Shown: positions 34,887-46,488 of the stretch, in pieces
Position numbering within the stretch: the first letter of the stretch is position 1
Layout of the letters: the number at the start of each line of letters is the position of its first letter
Assembly: GCA_963920525.1 (NCBI GenBank)
Contig: OY986438.1
Location: 137,077,022-137,141,021 of the forward strand
Source of the DNA: Dichetophora obliterata
Lineage: Eukaryota; Arthropoda; Insecta; Diptera; Sciomyzidae
Length of the DNA stretch: 64,000 bases
Direction: 5' to 3'
Program-made: the position numbers and the translations under genes
Notes under the pieces: generated by a model
What the model saw: the letters and a program-made list of their open reading frames with translations, nothing else
Database searches by the model: none
What the model was told of the DNA's origin: nothing

Positions 34887-34985
34887 GAATGAAAATGGAC
34901 TTACCGGATCCGAAATTCGTATACTAGTATTATTTATCCAAACATGTATGAATATAAGGGCGCTACTATTATTTTGACCGCAGCT
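34887..34985. mobile_element. End of a second Tc1-type MITE copy, split by the LTR element
   Basis: This segment plus 32837-32853 is the inverse of 32129-32252, including the terminal TTTTGACCGCAGCTG. The LTR element inserted into it. The remaining part of this copy is missing. Confidence 0.75.
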
Positions 34986-35030
34986 GTATATGAATATGTT
35001 TAAAATTTTTAAATTATAGCAAAAAAGTAA

Positions 35031-36577
35031 CATACCGTCGCTGCGCCAAAAAATCAGTTATGTGATTTTTTTGGAATTTTTTTATTAAATAATTATGTAG
35101 TCCTATTTAATGCCTATCTATACGCTAAACGATTTTCCGTTATCTCTTTTGGCATATAATGTTCTAAGAAAAACCGTTATGTGATAATTTCCCAATAAAT
35201 TTTTTTTTGAGGTACTGTGCGAAAAGTTGGCATATTTTGTAGAAAAAAAAATCAGTTATGTGAATCAGATGCCTTTGATTGAATTGATGCATTGCATCTA
35301 GGAGGATTCTTCGTTAAGCTGTTGACGAAGTATTATGTAAGGTGGCCTTTAAATATTTCTGCAATTTAACTTCAGCTAACAATATCATACATAAATGGTC
35401 AAGTACAAAAACGTTCCGCAAGTAAACGACGGTCAGTAACCCCAGCCGAAAATGTTAAAAAGAGTTTAGGAATTGATTATTATTATTTACCATGGTTAAA
35501 CGGAGAAAAAAATTCGCTTTGGTAAATAAGTGTTTATCGCAACATTTGATATAACTAGAAATAATATCCATGGCTGGATCAAGTCAAAGAAAAAAGGGCC
35601 TACTTCGAAAAATATCAAAGTTTCGAGTTATTAATGTAGATCAAATACTACATTATATACTACGAAATAAGAATATATTCATTGAAGAAACATTTAAATT
35701 AAAAACTCATATGCACGCTTTAACATACGGAATGATGCAAGCAACTTAAGGGATAATCTCTTAAGCGCAAAAGATTGTTAAAAACTGTATAATCTGAAAG
35801 AATTTCTATTTTTAAATCAAGTGAGGATCAGTGCGATGCGTGTGTCAGGCTTCAGGAAGGAATTATTGCGGAAGACATTTATCGACTTCATATTGAAAAA
35901 AAGAATGAAGCCAGAGAAGCGAAAAATCAGGCTGTTGCTAAAATGTCTGCAGAAACTATAATTATAACAATGGCTATGTAGAGCGTGCTTCTACAAAACT
36001 GTTGGTTTTTGACCAATGCTATAAAATGAAGTTTGATGTACATAATTTTACCTTTTATGTAAAAAAAAACAAGGATGTTTTTTTATATGTGTGGCACAAA
36101 GGACAACTTCGGTCATAAATAAAATTTGATAATAAATAAGAGTATTAGACCCAAATTCGGGACTCCTAGGTGACAGTCAAGCGCTACCACTTGACAGCGA
36201 GACCGTTTAAGAATGAAGGCATTATAATTGAATAATGAGGATATTTTTATTGTTAGTGCAAATAAGCTTCAGGAAATATTTTTAAAATAATTGCTTTATT
36301 AATAATTAAAAAAAAATCGAAAATTGTTCGTAGCAAAAACAAAAGGCTTCTAAAAATTCAGTTATGTTTTTAAAAATGGAAGAATTCATCCTCACTATGT
36401 ACTGTAGTTAGAAAATAGATTTTTTTTTAAATATATATCTCTGGAGTTCCATAGTAAAAAATTCAAAATGATGACATTGCAATCATTTTGCGAATGCGCA
36501 GAATAAATAAGTTTTATACTCTCCTTTAAAGTTGTCGAAAAACACATAATTGATTTTTGAGGCGCAGCGATGATATG
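35031..36577 (+). mobile_element. 1.5-kb TIR DNA transposon with subterminal repeats
   Basis: The left end CATACCGTCGCTGCGCC plus AAAAATCAGTTATGTG matches the inverse of the right end (CATATCATCGCTGCGCC plus AAAAATCAATTATGTG). The word CAGTTATGTGA recurs inside the left part (35054, 35172 as CCGTTATGTGA, 35255) and at the right (36358), like transposase-binding sites. The centre holds the coding remnant at 35570-36120. Confidence 0.75.
35570..36120 (+). pseudogene. Transposase-like remnant in the 35031 element
   Basis: Broken frames read SEDQCDACVRLQEGIIAEDI, YRLHIEKKNEAREAKNQAVA and then YKMKFDVHNFTFYVKKN and YVWHKGQL. The order C-x2-C, H-x3-K-x2-A-R and YYKxKxxVHNFT matches uncharacterised multi-copy insect proteins that I recall. 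Its position between matched inverted repeats makes it the likely transposase of this element. At least two stops are present, and the region after 36120 is missing. Confidence 0.5.
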
Positions 36578-36907
36578 AAAGATACGTACGTTTTGCTCAT
36601 GAATTTTTATGAACATAACTAGAGATATGTTGTTGTTTAAGAACACATTTTTGTTAAAAAATCAGCATAAAAGCCGTATTGGCTTAAGTCCAAAAATGGT
36701 TTTTATTGTAAATTAACTTAAATTGAAATGTGCTTTTATTACATGGCATTTTTTTTCGTTAATGAGTTATTACACTATCACTCATGGTGTTTGTATTGAA
36801 ATAATACTAGGTTGTTGAATAAGTTTCTAGAATAGAAATAAAAAACATAATTTTATGACTTGAAATACTGTTGAATAAAATTCTAGAATAGAAATAAAAA
36901 ACACATT

Positions 36908-37158
36908 ATCTGTGGTCACAAGGAATAAAGACTAAACTCAAAGTATCGTAGAAAACGATATTTTAATTGCACGAACTACGACCTACTTTTTTGAAATATA
37001 TGAACAGTTACAAAGAAAATACATGCAGACATAAGTGATGATCAATTCTAGGCAAAAAATGGATATCTGCATACTTCCACAAATTGGCAAGAAAGTATAT
37101 TCCATATCGCTTTTTTACGATATTTTGAGTTTAGTCATTATTCCTTGTGACCACAGAT
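36908..37158. mobile_element. 251-bp MITE inside the mariner 3' end
   Basis: ATCTGTGGTCACAAGGAATA at the left is the inverse of the right end, and the match continues through GACTAAACTCAAA and TATCGTA, about 45 bp. Directly left of it a roughly 55-bp block (GAATAAGTTTCTAGAATAG) is duplicated in tandem at 36811 and 36871. Confidence 0.8.
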
Positions 37159-37640
37159 ATTATGACTTGAAATCCTTTTTTATTCAGTTTATTCTCCTAG
37201 AAGCTAAATACACTTGTTCCAACGGTTCTCTTATTTATGGATGCCATATTTGTAGTGGCATTTTGGAAGGTCTTCAAAATAACCTTCTGTCGCTGCTATC
37301 ATATCTTCGTTTGATGAAAATCGTAAATAGTTTTCTACGCATGCAATTTTTTGAGATGTAAGAATAACCCAAAGCCCGAGGGAAGCAGATCTGGTGAATA
37401 AGGTGGATATTTTAAAAATTCGCACTTTAATTCACTGGTTTTAGCGATGGTTTTTTGACTTTTGTGAGCAGGTGCGTTGTCCTGATGAACAATTACTTTT
37501 CCCTTTTGCAAACCGGGTCTTTTTCAAGAATCTTTGCGTAGAGCTGATTCAAAAAGGTTGCAAAAACATTCAGAATTAATTGTTGTTCCAGTTTGAAGAT
37601 TCCATTTGCATAGCACAAAACTGATGCCATAAGCTTCTTT
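37159..37640 (-). pseudogene. Mariner transposase, C-terminal half
   Basis: It starts with LMASVLCYANGI at the hAT junction, continues with KILEKDPVCK and the second catalytic aspartate in FIRTTHLLTK / HQDNAPAH frames (37440-37490), then YPPYSPDLLPS with the third aspartate. A frameshift leads to RFSSNEDMIAATEGYFEDLP and the C-terminal WNKCI block. Together with the N-terminal half this covers nearly a whole D,D34D-type protein, now inactive. Confidence 0.8.
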
Positions 37641-38099
37641 CAAAGATTATATAGTATAAAGATGTGCCACGTAGAACATTAAAAAGTAGCAAATATTTTT
37701 CAGATCAATACGTAAGCTTTTGTAAGCGCGATGAAAAAGCTTTCTTGAGAGAAAAGTTTCCAATCCCCTTGCATGCACATTCTCTCTGCAATGCTCTTTT
37801 ACTCTTCACTCCACAATGCTTCACAGCATAGATCCCCACTGCATGGTTTCTCATAGCTAGCGAGAGTCGTGAAATTTAATGTTGTAATTGTTTTTTCCGT
37901 TGTTGTTGTTGGAATAAAGCAGTTGAGATCTCTGCTTGACAGCAACAAATGCTTTTGTTTGTTTGCATTATTTTCCTTATTTTGTGCGAAGCAGAATTTT
38001 CTTATTCACTGCTTGCTATTAATATTGCCTATTTTTGATTGACTATCAGCCAGAGCAGTAAAATCTGCATATATATTCAGAATCTTAAGGAAAACTGAA

Positions 38100-38645
38100 T
38101 AACGACATACAAACCCATCCAATGAATTCAAAATTGTTTATAAATGAAATTTTTAATTCACATTGTATTTTAAAAAATTGATTAGTAATTAATTTAAAAT
38201 ATTTGTTTTTCGTTATTCAGAATAATTAATTATTTTTTATTCATATGAATTCTATTTACAAAGAATGCAATTCAAAAAGAATTTAAAATTTTTCAATAAT
38301 TAATTTTTTGTACATTATTTTTTTTTTATTCATAGGCAATAGGCACATGTGTTATTCATTATTAATTTTATAGTCATTATTAATTTTTTATTTATTATTA
38401 TTTGGTTCCATACTCAAAAGTGAATAACAAGATTTTTTTTTCATTTTATTTATTATTCAAAAGTGAATGAAAAATTAGAAATGAATACAAAATTTATAAG
38501 GAATAAAAAATTAATAATGAATAAAAAATTAATAAAAAAATTACTAGCGAACATTTAATTCATAAAATAGTAATGAATAACTAAATTTTTTATTCATTGT
38601 ATTTTTATTTAAAAGTGAATAACAAATTAATAACAGTGGTAAACA
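38100..38645. repeat. AT-rich palindromic word array (ATTCATTATTAATTTTT)
   Basis: Repeated TTATTCATTATTAATTTTT in the left half and AAAAATTAATAATGAATAA in the right half make this an array of inverted copies. It lies inside the hAT-like element. It resembles in design the palindromic-word elements at 42656 and 59838-63273. Confidence 0.5.
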
Positions 38646-38749
38646 ATTTAAAAAAAGTTTGCGCGACAAAAACGACATTGCTAGTTCGATTGAGTATTTT
38701 TTCTAGATAATAAAAATTATTAAGACCAGGTTGGTTCGAATTTTTTTAG

Positions 38750-40145
38750 AAGAATTTTTCAACTTTTTTGAGTTTTGAAAAATATTACCCCAGTTATGAT
38801 CCTATAACTCCAAAGGTATTCATTTATTTTACAAGTTTTATAAATATTTACAAATGTGACATTTATACCTTTTATTTAAGCTATTATTTATACGATAATT
38901 TGTACGATTTCTGTAGACATTTTCTGAATACTTCATTTGTGAAAGAGTTTAAAATATACCGTTTATTTAACATTTCCCATTTTTTTAACATTGTTAAAAA
39001 AAACATTTCAACGAATATATTAAGGTAAAAAGTATGATTGTAGTAGGTTGGATATTAACGTATTTCGGTTTTAGTTAAAATACTCATAACTACCTGCATC
39101 AAAGTCGACGTGGTGAGTTCGTAATAAACAAATTCTTCTGACTTTAAAAACCAAATTATCATATATTTAACTAAAGATTTTGTTTACAAACAATGTTCTT
39201 AGCGTTTTTAGCTAAATTTAAAAATCCCTAAACCGCAATTTTACATTATAATAGGATTTGCAACACTGTAAACTCTTTGAAATGAGTCATAGCAGAATTT
39301 TTTTACAACATTCATGATTTTAAATTTTTATTTGTTTTCTTGATATAATCAGTTTTCAAAACTTCATCGATTATTTTGAATTGCCATGGAAATGAGTAAA
39401 ATAACAGAAATAACGTAAACAAAGCTACGTCAAAAATAAATCAAAACAAAGCAACGAAATCTTCGCACCGGTATAAATAACTAGCTGAAACACTGTGTGT
39501 TGCTTCCACGCCCCCGTTGCCAAACGCCTATAACATGCTATCAGTAAAACGGCACGAGTAAATTGTGGTCGAGTCCCGAATTCCGAGGCTGTGCAGCGAC
39601 CTATAACTCCAAAGCTATTCAATATCAAAAAATCTCAGTTGTGTGGGAGGGGTAACGCCCATAAAATTTTATCAGTCAAACGTGTAAATTGTAGTCGAAT
39701 ACCGAGTTTCGAGGCTATGCGACCTATAACTCCAAAGCAATTCGATACCGCAAATTTGGGTGGTGTAGGAGGTGCCACGCCTCCTTCCCCAACGCCCATC
39801 ACATGTTATCAGGGAAACCTTACTTGTTAATTGTGGTCGAATACCAAATTCTGAGGCTTTTCGAAATATAATTAGAAAGCTATCCGATATCGCATATTTG
39901 GCCTGAAGAGGAGGTAATTTTGAGTATTACCATATTTTTAAACTCTTTCACAAATGTAGTATTTAGAATATTTATACAAAAATCGTTAGATTGCAAATGA
40001 TAGCTTAAATAAAAGATATAAATGTCTTATTTGCAAACATGTACAAATTTTGTAATATGAAAAAATACTTCTGAAGTTATAGGATCATAAATGGGGACAT
40101 ATTTTTCAAAACTTAAAAAAATCGAAAAAATCTTTGAAAATTCTT
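38750..40145. mobile_element. Foldback element with internal minisatellite
   Basis: The arms, about 38750-38965 and 39925-40145, are inverted copies: GTTATGATCCTATAACTCC versus inverse of GAAGTTATAGGATCATAA, and CATTTGTGAAAGAGTTTAAA versus inverse of TTTAAACTCTTTCACAAATG. The word CCTATAACTCCAAAG from the arm recurs in the central minisatellite. Confidence 0.75.
39488..39912 (+). repeat. Diverged minisatellite, ~125-145-bp unit, 3-4 copies
   Basis: Units share ATAACTCCAAAGCTATTC, a variable CACGCC block, CATGTTATCAG, AAATTGTGGTCGAATACC and TTCTGAGGC. Copies diverge by about a quarter of positions. Confidence 0.75.
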
Positions 40146-41434
40146 TAATACTCTTCGAATTGCATTCGTTCTATAATACTCATACAATGTAACACAAAGT
40201 TTATATTAATATAATTTATTTTCTGGTTTGTTTGTTTAATTGACATTTGTACAAATCTAAATGACTTATCGGACTTCGCTTAATTTGAGTACACTTATTG
40301 TGTGCATCCTAGATGAGATTGTAACATACTTAGTTTTGTTCACGCTCATTCCACCCATTTCCACTTACGTAAAATTTGATATTGAAAATCTTTCTTTAAA
40401 AATTTTTTCGCAAATTAAATTTAAAAAATTTCAGTAATTTTAATACCAAAAACATTCACATATCTTTAGAATTTCAGAAATTTTTGGTAAAACTACTTTT
40501 TTATAAAACATCGTTCCCCAAGAATGAGAAAAGACGACATGAAAATCAAAACTTTGACTTTCGATGCAAATGTGTCCGCTATTTTAAATATATTTAATTC
40601 AAATTTTTTGATCAAAGTTTAAATAAAAGCACTTTACAAAAATAGTTTCAACTGTAGCGTTAGGTCAGTGAATATATTCTTTAATTTTTTTTTTCAAAAA
40701 CTGTCCAAAATATTGAAATTTTACTCAAAAAATGATTAAAAAAATGTCTTTGTTGTATAAATAAAAACAATTGAAAATTGCATATCTGAGTACTTTTCAT
40801 AAAGTAAAGCATGTATTTGCAATAATATAATAAAAAAATTTATAAAAGTAGTTAAATAAAAACATTTTCTGCAAAAAAAACTTAAAAAATATTGCTTACA
40901 ACATTATTTGCTGCAAAGCTTCAACTAATGGAATCGCCCTTACAATAATATAACACTAAAAATATCATGTGGCAAAACGGCAAAAAAAACAAGTTAACAC
41001 ACAAAATATACCTAGATTATGTCATCTTTATGATATTATATTCTTGAAATTATAAAACAAAAAGATAAGAGATAATGCAAAAAAATATAATAACTTTAAA
41101 TTATATAATGTTCGTAGGGTAGTTAAGTAAAAAAATTGCCTACATTTTTTAAGTAAGACCTAATGAAATTCTGCTACATTTTGTTGGCAGCTATATCGTT
41201 TATTCAGATGTTTCGTGCATCAAATCTTTACATATCATTTCTATTGCTTTTCAATCTTATGCTCGCATTTGCTCACATTGTCGCTTACTTATTCTCTCGC
41301 TCTCAAAAGCTTTAAATCGTTCGCTCGTTGACTCTCATAAAGCTTTTATGTGGATTTATGATAAATCCACATTCAAATTTTACTGTGCCACTTGCTTGTA
41401 TGGCGGTGGCACATCTTCCTATTATATTATCTGT
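40146..41434. other. AT-rich interior of the hAT-like element
   Basis: No coding sequence was recognised. A 110-bp stretch at about 40500-40620 (AAGAATGAGAAAA, GAAAATCAAA, TCCGCT.TTTT) is repeated in direct orientation at about 44560-44680, outside this element. Confidence 0.5.
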
Positions 41435-41521
41435 GCTTCTTTGCAGATTTTTGAACACGAATTCACTTAGAAGCCGAAGTACCAGGTTCACACCACTCTT
41501 GAGCTTCTTGTTTTGATTCAG

Positions 41522-42181
41522 GGCTCTCATCACGTAACTTTTAAAACGACTATCGTTTGAACGATGCTATCCGACGATTTCGTTCTTAGTTTGCTTCATA
41601 TAAGTCCATCGCTATCGTCTCGTCTATCGTTGTGTTTTCTACAGTTTGAAAGGCTCTGCAAAACATATATTCAGTGCCAAAAGTTATATTTACTTTTGTG
41701 TAGAATTTGTTTTTGGATTTGTTTGCTTCAAAAGTGAACATTTAAGGTAAAATGTAAGAATATTTAATAAGTTATTTTGATGATTATGTTTTGAAAATAT
41801 ATTATTCGGCAGCGACACCTAAGTAAATGGAAATATTGCTACACTTTATTGATGAACATCCGCAGCTGGGCCACAATTACGTCGCAAACATAGTGCAGGA
41901 ACGACATTCCATCTATTTGTTAAGGACCAGCTTAACAAACAAGCACCCAAAACATTTTAAAATTATTTTTATTATATCCAACCAGAAAAATAGCCAAACG
42001 ATACCAAATTAGCTATCGCGCCAAGCAATCGTTTCGACGATACCATTTTACAGTTGTTTGCCATACATGAAGCAAGCAAAACGATATCGTTTAGACGATG
42101 CATAAAATTAAAGGTTACGTGATGTTAAAGTATCGTTGAAACGATATCGTCAAACGATTCTCGTCATACGTGATGAGAGCC
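41522..42181. mobile_element. 660-bp MITE with 3-bp CAG target duplication
   Basis: GGCTCTCATCACGTAA at the left is the inverse of the right end (TACGTGATGAGAGCC). CAG flanks both sides (41519-41521 and 42182-42184). Deleting the element with one CAG restores the mariner reading frame across HHYPESK. Subterminal ATCGTTT and AAACGAT words recur near both ends. A 3-bp duplication fits PIF/Harbinger-like or related elements. Confidence 0.85.
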
Positions 42182-42184
42182 CAG

Positions 42185-42655
42185 GATAATGGTGGCAGTC
42201 CCAAGTCTCATCCATAGCGATGAATCGACGTATAAAATTATTTTTATCCTTTTAAAACGCTCCAAATGTTGCTGAGAATGAATCATTTGAATGTGTTTTT
42301 GTTTCATTGTTAACGAATGCGAATAAAAACCATTGTGCAGACACTTTTTTAGATCCAAAACTTCACTTAAAATATAGCTGACATTACCTATTGAGATATG
42401 TACGGCTTCTTCTTACTCTCTCTTAGTCAATTGACGAGATCTTTCAAAACCATATCCTGTGTTTTTGCTATGATTTCTGGTGTTGATGCGCTTTTTGGAA
42501 GTCCTTGACGTGGATCATCTTCAAGACTTATACGATCACGTTTAAATTCATCAAATCTGTTCTACACTGTTGCAAGTGAAGGTGTAGAGTCCTTATACAC
42601 TAAAAATAAATGTTCATGACTTTCGTTTGGTTGCACATCTTTCAAAAATAAATAT
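42185..42655 (-). pseudogene. Mariner transposase, N-terminal half
   Basis: On the - strand the frame shows VQPNESHEHL, YKDSTPSLATV, FDEFKRDRISLEDDPRQGLP, TPEIIAKTQDMVLKDL, ISIGNVSYIL and FIAMDETW with the first catalytic aspartate (MDETW). Part of the N-terminal helix is deleted and two stops are visible. The frame meets the MITE at 42181 directly after HHYP and resumes at 41520 with ESKQEAQEWCEPGTSA, a normal mariner continuation. Confidence 0.8.
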
Positions 42656-43515
42656 TAAATCACTGCTTGATTTAAATCATTGATTCAATCATTGCTTGAA
42701 TCAAGCAAATGTTTTGCTTAAAAGCAAATCAGCAAAACTTTGCTCAATCACGGTGTAATTTTAGAAAAAGATTGATTAATTGAAACCACTCCTCATGTAT
42801 TTAGGAAAAAGCTAAATTATATCATATTCAAGGAAATATTTGCTTAGTTATTATAAACTTAAATAGCAAATTTTTACTAAACTCAAGCAAATATTTGCTT
42901 AGTTAATTTTAACTCAAATAGCACATTTTTACTAAACTCAAGCAAATATATGTTATGTTATTATAAGCTCAAATAGCAAGTTTTTACTAAATACAAGCAA
43001 ATTTCTTTAAAGCACACGTTTATTCTTAATGAAGAAAATAAGACGACGATTAGTTAACAACTGCGAAGGTCGAATGGATAAGTCCATGTACTAACGCGGC
43101 CGAGGTTCAAGTCTTCGAATGAAAGTAATTTTCCAATTGTATTTAATGTTAATAATTATTTCACTTCAAAAATATACTAGATTTTAGCAAAAAATAATCA
43201 AAATTTGCTATTCCAATAACAACTTAGCAAATATTTGCTTGAATTAAGTAGAAACTTGCTTATGCAGTTTATAATAACTTAGCAACATTTTGATTAAAAT
43301 CCAGCAAAATTTTGCTAAGTTATTATAAACTGCATAAGCAAATTTCTATTTGATTAAATTCCAGCAAAATTTTGCTAAAATATTATAAATTGGAATAGCA
43401 AATTTTGATTAGTTAATGCTGAAAGCTGGCATAATTTTTAAGTTGCTGAGATTTAAGCGCAAGTTTTGCTTAACAACAATGCAAATTTAGCAAACAGTTT
43501 CCTCCGTGCTGTAAC
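42656..43515. mobile_element. Palindromic-word element, word AGCAAATATTTGCT
   Basis: At least a dozen variants of AGCAAATATTTGCT and its halves are spread over both sides. They occur in roughly 58-bp units at 42830-43010 (TCAAGCAAATATTTGCTTAG, AAATAGCA, TTTTTACTAAA) and in inverted form at 43200-43410. The right end reads CAGCACGGAGGAAAC in inverse. The left end is uncertain because it merges with the mariner 5' part. The centre has a tRNA-like segment. Confidence 0.65.
43062..43130 (+). other. tRNA-like segment in the centre of the palindromic element
   Basis: GGTCGAATGGATAAGTCC resembles an A box/D arm, and GAGGTTCAAGTCTTCG has a B box with a foldable T stem (CGAGG/CTTCG) and loop TTCAAGT. 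GCGAAG at the start can pair loosely with CTTCGA at the end. The anticodon arm is not convincing. It is more likely a SINE head or tRNA pseudogene than a working tRNA gene. Confidence 0.4.
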
Positions 43516-44984
43516 TATTTAATATCTACTTAAGACTTGATTAATTTCTGTCGTATTTGCTTATAAACAAAAACACAGGTGCGTCGTCGGACACACGATA
43601 GGAGCGCAGCTATTTTTTAAATATCATTATGTTGTGTAGTAAAATAAATAATAAACTAAATAATTATGTTGATTTTCTATGATTTAAATAAAAATTCTAA
43701 ATGTTTGATAGCTTAAATCAAACATTTTTTTTTAAATACAAATTCTAGTTGTTTGATAGTTTAAAATCGTTTATTGAGCTTTAGGTCAGGTTAGATCAAT
43801 GAATTGCTCTAACGAATTTTTCCAAAGAAACACCAGCAACAACAACAATAATAACGTTTTCGATATGAAAAAGAAAATATCACTAGCTGATTTTATTGCA
43901 ATTTCGGCCCTGCTACAGGCTTCATCAGAAATCTTTGTGATACGCCATGCAAGGGCATTAGCACTCTGCCCCACAGAGGCGATGAAATTTTAGGTGTCAA
44001 TTTCCCAGTTTTCTCCTTTCATATTTTCCTATTGTTGTTATATTTTTGCTTTGCTTTAGTTTTTATGCTTATATCATTGGTTTTGATCTGTGCTTTAAAT
44101 TCACAGATAGATGGCGCTGAATTTGTAAGTACTGTAGGTACAAACACCTTGCTTTGAATAGCCGAATGATGTCTACCAAAAGTTTCTTCAAATTTTTCGC
44201 TATTTTCTGCTTACAGAAGAATATGTGATGTTCTAATGTAGCTAGCAGATAATTTTTGCGAAATTTTTTGCGAAAATGCTAACAAACTTTTAAATTGTCA
44301 AATAATGCAGTACTGCCAGTTTTTTCAGTCGCAGCGTCATCTAGCCGTCAATAACGGCTAAGTGTTGTCTACTTTTACAGTTGCGCCCTCAACGCTTAAA
44401 AACATAGAATTGGATCAATGTAAATATCCAGCTCACTTGCTGGATCATTTGTTGTTTTTGCTTTGCTTACAAATGCGATGATATGATCCTGATCTCAAAC
44501 GAAAAAAACGCAGCTAATATATATTTTAGTACAATAATTTTTAGTACAACGAATTTTTCATAAAACATTGATAACTAAGAATGAGAAAAAAAATTATATG
44601 AAAATCAAAGTTTTTACTTTTAATGCCAATATCTCCGCTGTTTTTAATATATTTCATTGAATTTTTTTTTGTTAAAAAGTTCAATATATTTTTTAATATA
44701 AATTTTTGTTTAGATGTTAAAATGTCCATATCTCAAGGACGCATTGAGTCCCACCATAGTTTTTATATTGTTGAAAAGGTGATTTTGCTGGCTTTAAGAT
44801 TAAGTCAATATTTCCCTTCTTTGAATTCAACTAGCTCACCGCAAGAGATGGAACCACCAACAATTAAAATTTCCCAAAACTTTTTGAGTTAATTTCATTC
44901 AATTACCTTTCCAACGGTAGCTTAAACATGAAATTCAACATGTTATTCATTGTTCCAGAATATAAAAATCATTTAATCGAGAAG
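43516..44984. other. AT-rich spacer
   Basis: No transposon core was recognised. Opposed 62-64-codon frames at 43786-43993 overlap and share an asparagine/leucine run from an AAC repeat; neither has a recognisable domain. The 44560-44680 stretch is a copy of 40500-40620. Confidence 0.4.
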
Positions 44985-46125
44985 TGTATATTAAAATATT
45001 TATTGTATATAAATACTGGACTGCTAGAAGACTTGACTTACAGACTGAATTATGATTTGACCTCCTTGAACAAATGGGCTGTTACCAACCTGCTTCTTAT
45101 TAATCCCCTAAAATCTAAAGTTCTTCCCATTGCGAGGAATGACTCCTGCTTTAATGATATTCTTCCCCTGTTTATTGGAGATGAGCAACTTGAATTTGTG
45201 CTTAAAGTAAAAAACTTGGGATTTATAATTAATTCAAAACTGACTTGTGTTGACCACATAATAACACCATAGGGAAAATATACGGGACTTTGCGTTACTT
45301 ACGAACTTCTTCGGAGTTCACGCCTATTGAAACTCGTCGCAGACTTGTTGTGCAATTAATTATGCCGCATATTACATATTTTGATGTCGTTTATAGTCAG
45401 CTTGACTCACAATCCCAGCACAAACTTCTTGTGGCATTTAATAGTGCTGCTAGATATGTATATGGAGTCAATCGTCATGATCATATTTCTCTGAGAAGTA
45501 GAGGCATTCTTGGCTATGGACTGGTTGAGTATTTGAACATCCGCAACATTTTTTTTCTTCACAATATTATCCGCACCCAAAGCCCTTGATACCTTTATAC
45601 AAAACTGCAGTTTTTCCAATCCCAACGGTCAACAAAATTTTTTTTCAGCAGTACCATTAAACTTTGGAATGCATTACCTATGTTTTCAAAACAAATTAAT
45701 TCACGAACCAACACCAAACAATCCATCTTTAACTACTTCAAATCTTTAAATCAATAAATTATGGCTGTTTTATTCTTTCTTCTTTATCTGTGCCTTACTT
45801 CTTTTCTAGTATAACTTTACTTCTCTATACCGTATAATTTATTATCTTCAATTAACTTTAAATTTGTTATCTAATTTAATTAATGATTTAATTAAGTCAT
45901 TTAATTCCTAGTTCTAATTATCTTTTGTATTTCATATAATTTATCATTTCGTATTGCATTCGTTTTTTTGATATTGTTATTTTAAATAGTTCTAAGCAAA
46001 TGTTAGTATTAAGTTAAAGTTTATAAAATTCCGAATTGTTAAACTCCAATGAAGTACTAAAAAAGACTAAGTCTTACTGTACACCATCATAATTCAATAA
46101 ATAATTAAAATAAATAAATAAAAAT
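44985..46125 (+). pseudogene. 3' end of a CR1-like element
   Basis: Frames read GLLEDLTYRLNYDLTSLNKW, LPIARNDSCF, LEFVLKVKNLGFIINSKLTC, then after a frameshift GKIYGTLRYLRTSSEFTPIE and LVVQLIMPHITYFDVVYSQL, and the end YLYTKLQFFQSQR. This is the part of ORF2 downstream of the YADD motif, which is missing because of 5' truncation. The 3' untranslated region and TAAA-type tail (46085-46125) are kept. Sequence is close to the 6675-8420 copy (compare KVGNLGFYINSSLSCVDH), so both belong to one subfamily. Confidence 0.8.
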
Positions 46126-46488
46126 AAAAGACTCTCGAGTAACACCGGGTATATCAGCTAGTTAAAAATATAATTCAAAGTGAAATACATTTGTATTTAT
46201 TGTAAAATATTTAAAAGGTTTTTAAATAAAAAAATTTGGAACCCCATAAGTGGTGATCCTGCTCAATCCTACTTAATCCTGAGGGGCTTAAAAAATCATT
46301 GACATGTATTAACTGTAAGAAATCCAAAATTGTAATGTATTAACTGTCAAAAATCCAAAATTAATGTATGCACAAAAACGCCTATCCAAGCAACCGAAGT
46401 TCCACATACATGCCTTGATGATATCATATCTGCATTATTAGATTCATTATTAATATATGCCACATTTTTTTAATCACTTACACACACA

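Larger units (their letters stand above)
37641..41434. mobile_element. 3.8-kb hAT-like non-autonomous element with 8-bp target duplication
   Basis: GCTTCTTT occurs immediately outside both ends (37633-37640 and 41435-41442). The ends are inverted copies: AAAGATGTGCCACG near 37668 and the inverse of GGTGGCACATCTTCC near 41406, with matching GATTATATAGTA / GATAATATAATAG outside. Removing the element and one GCTTCTTT rejoins the mariner codons exactly. An 8-bp duplication is the hAT signature. No transposase is present inside; the interior is AT-rich repeat and a nested foldback. Confidence 0.85.
36808..42655 (-). mobile_element. Mariner element split by three later insertions
   Basis: Pieces 42655-42185, 41520-41443, 37640-37159 and 36907-36808 join in order on the - strand into one mariner transposase and its 3' end. 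The 3' terminal sequence TAGGTTGTTGAATAAGTTTC at 36808 resembles mariner termini and begins with TA. Insertions at 41522-42181, 37641-41434 and 36908-37158 separate the pieces. At the first two junctions the duplicated target bases can be removed and the codons read straight on. Confidence 0.8.

Noticed and set aside
43062..43130. A functional tRNA gene
   Set aside because: Only the T arm and a weak A box can be formed; the anticodon arm is not convincing and the acceptor pairing is imperfect.
43786..43993. Opposed 62- and 64-codon frames
   Set aside because: They overlap on opposite strands around an AAC repeat, with no domain on either.
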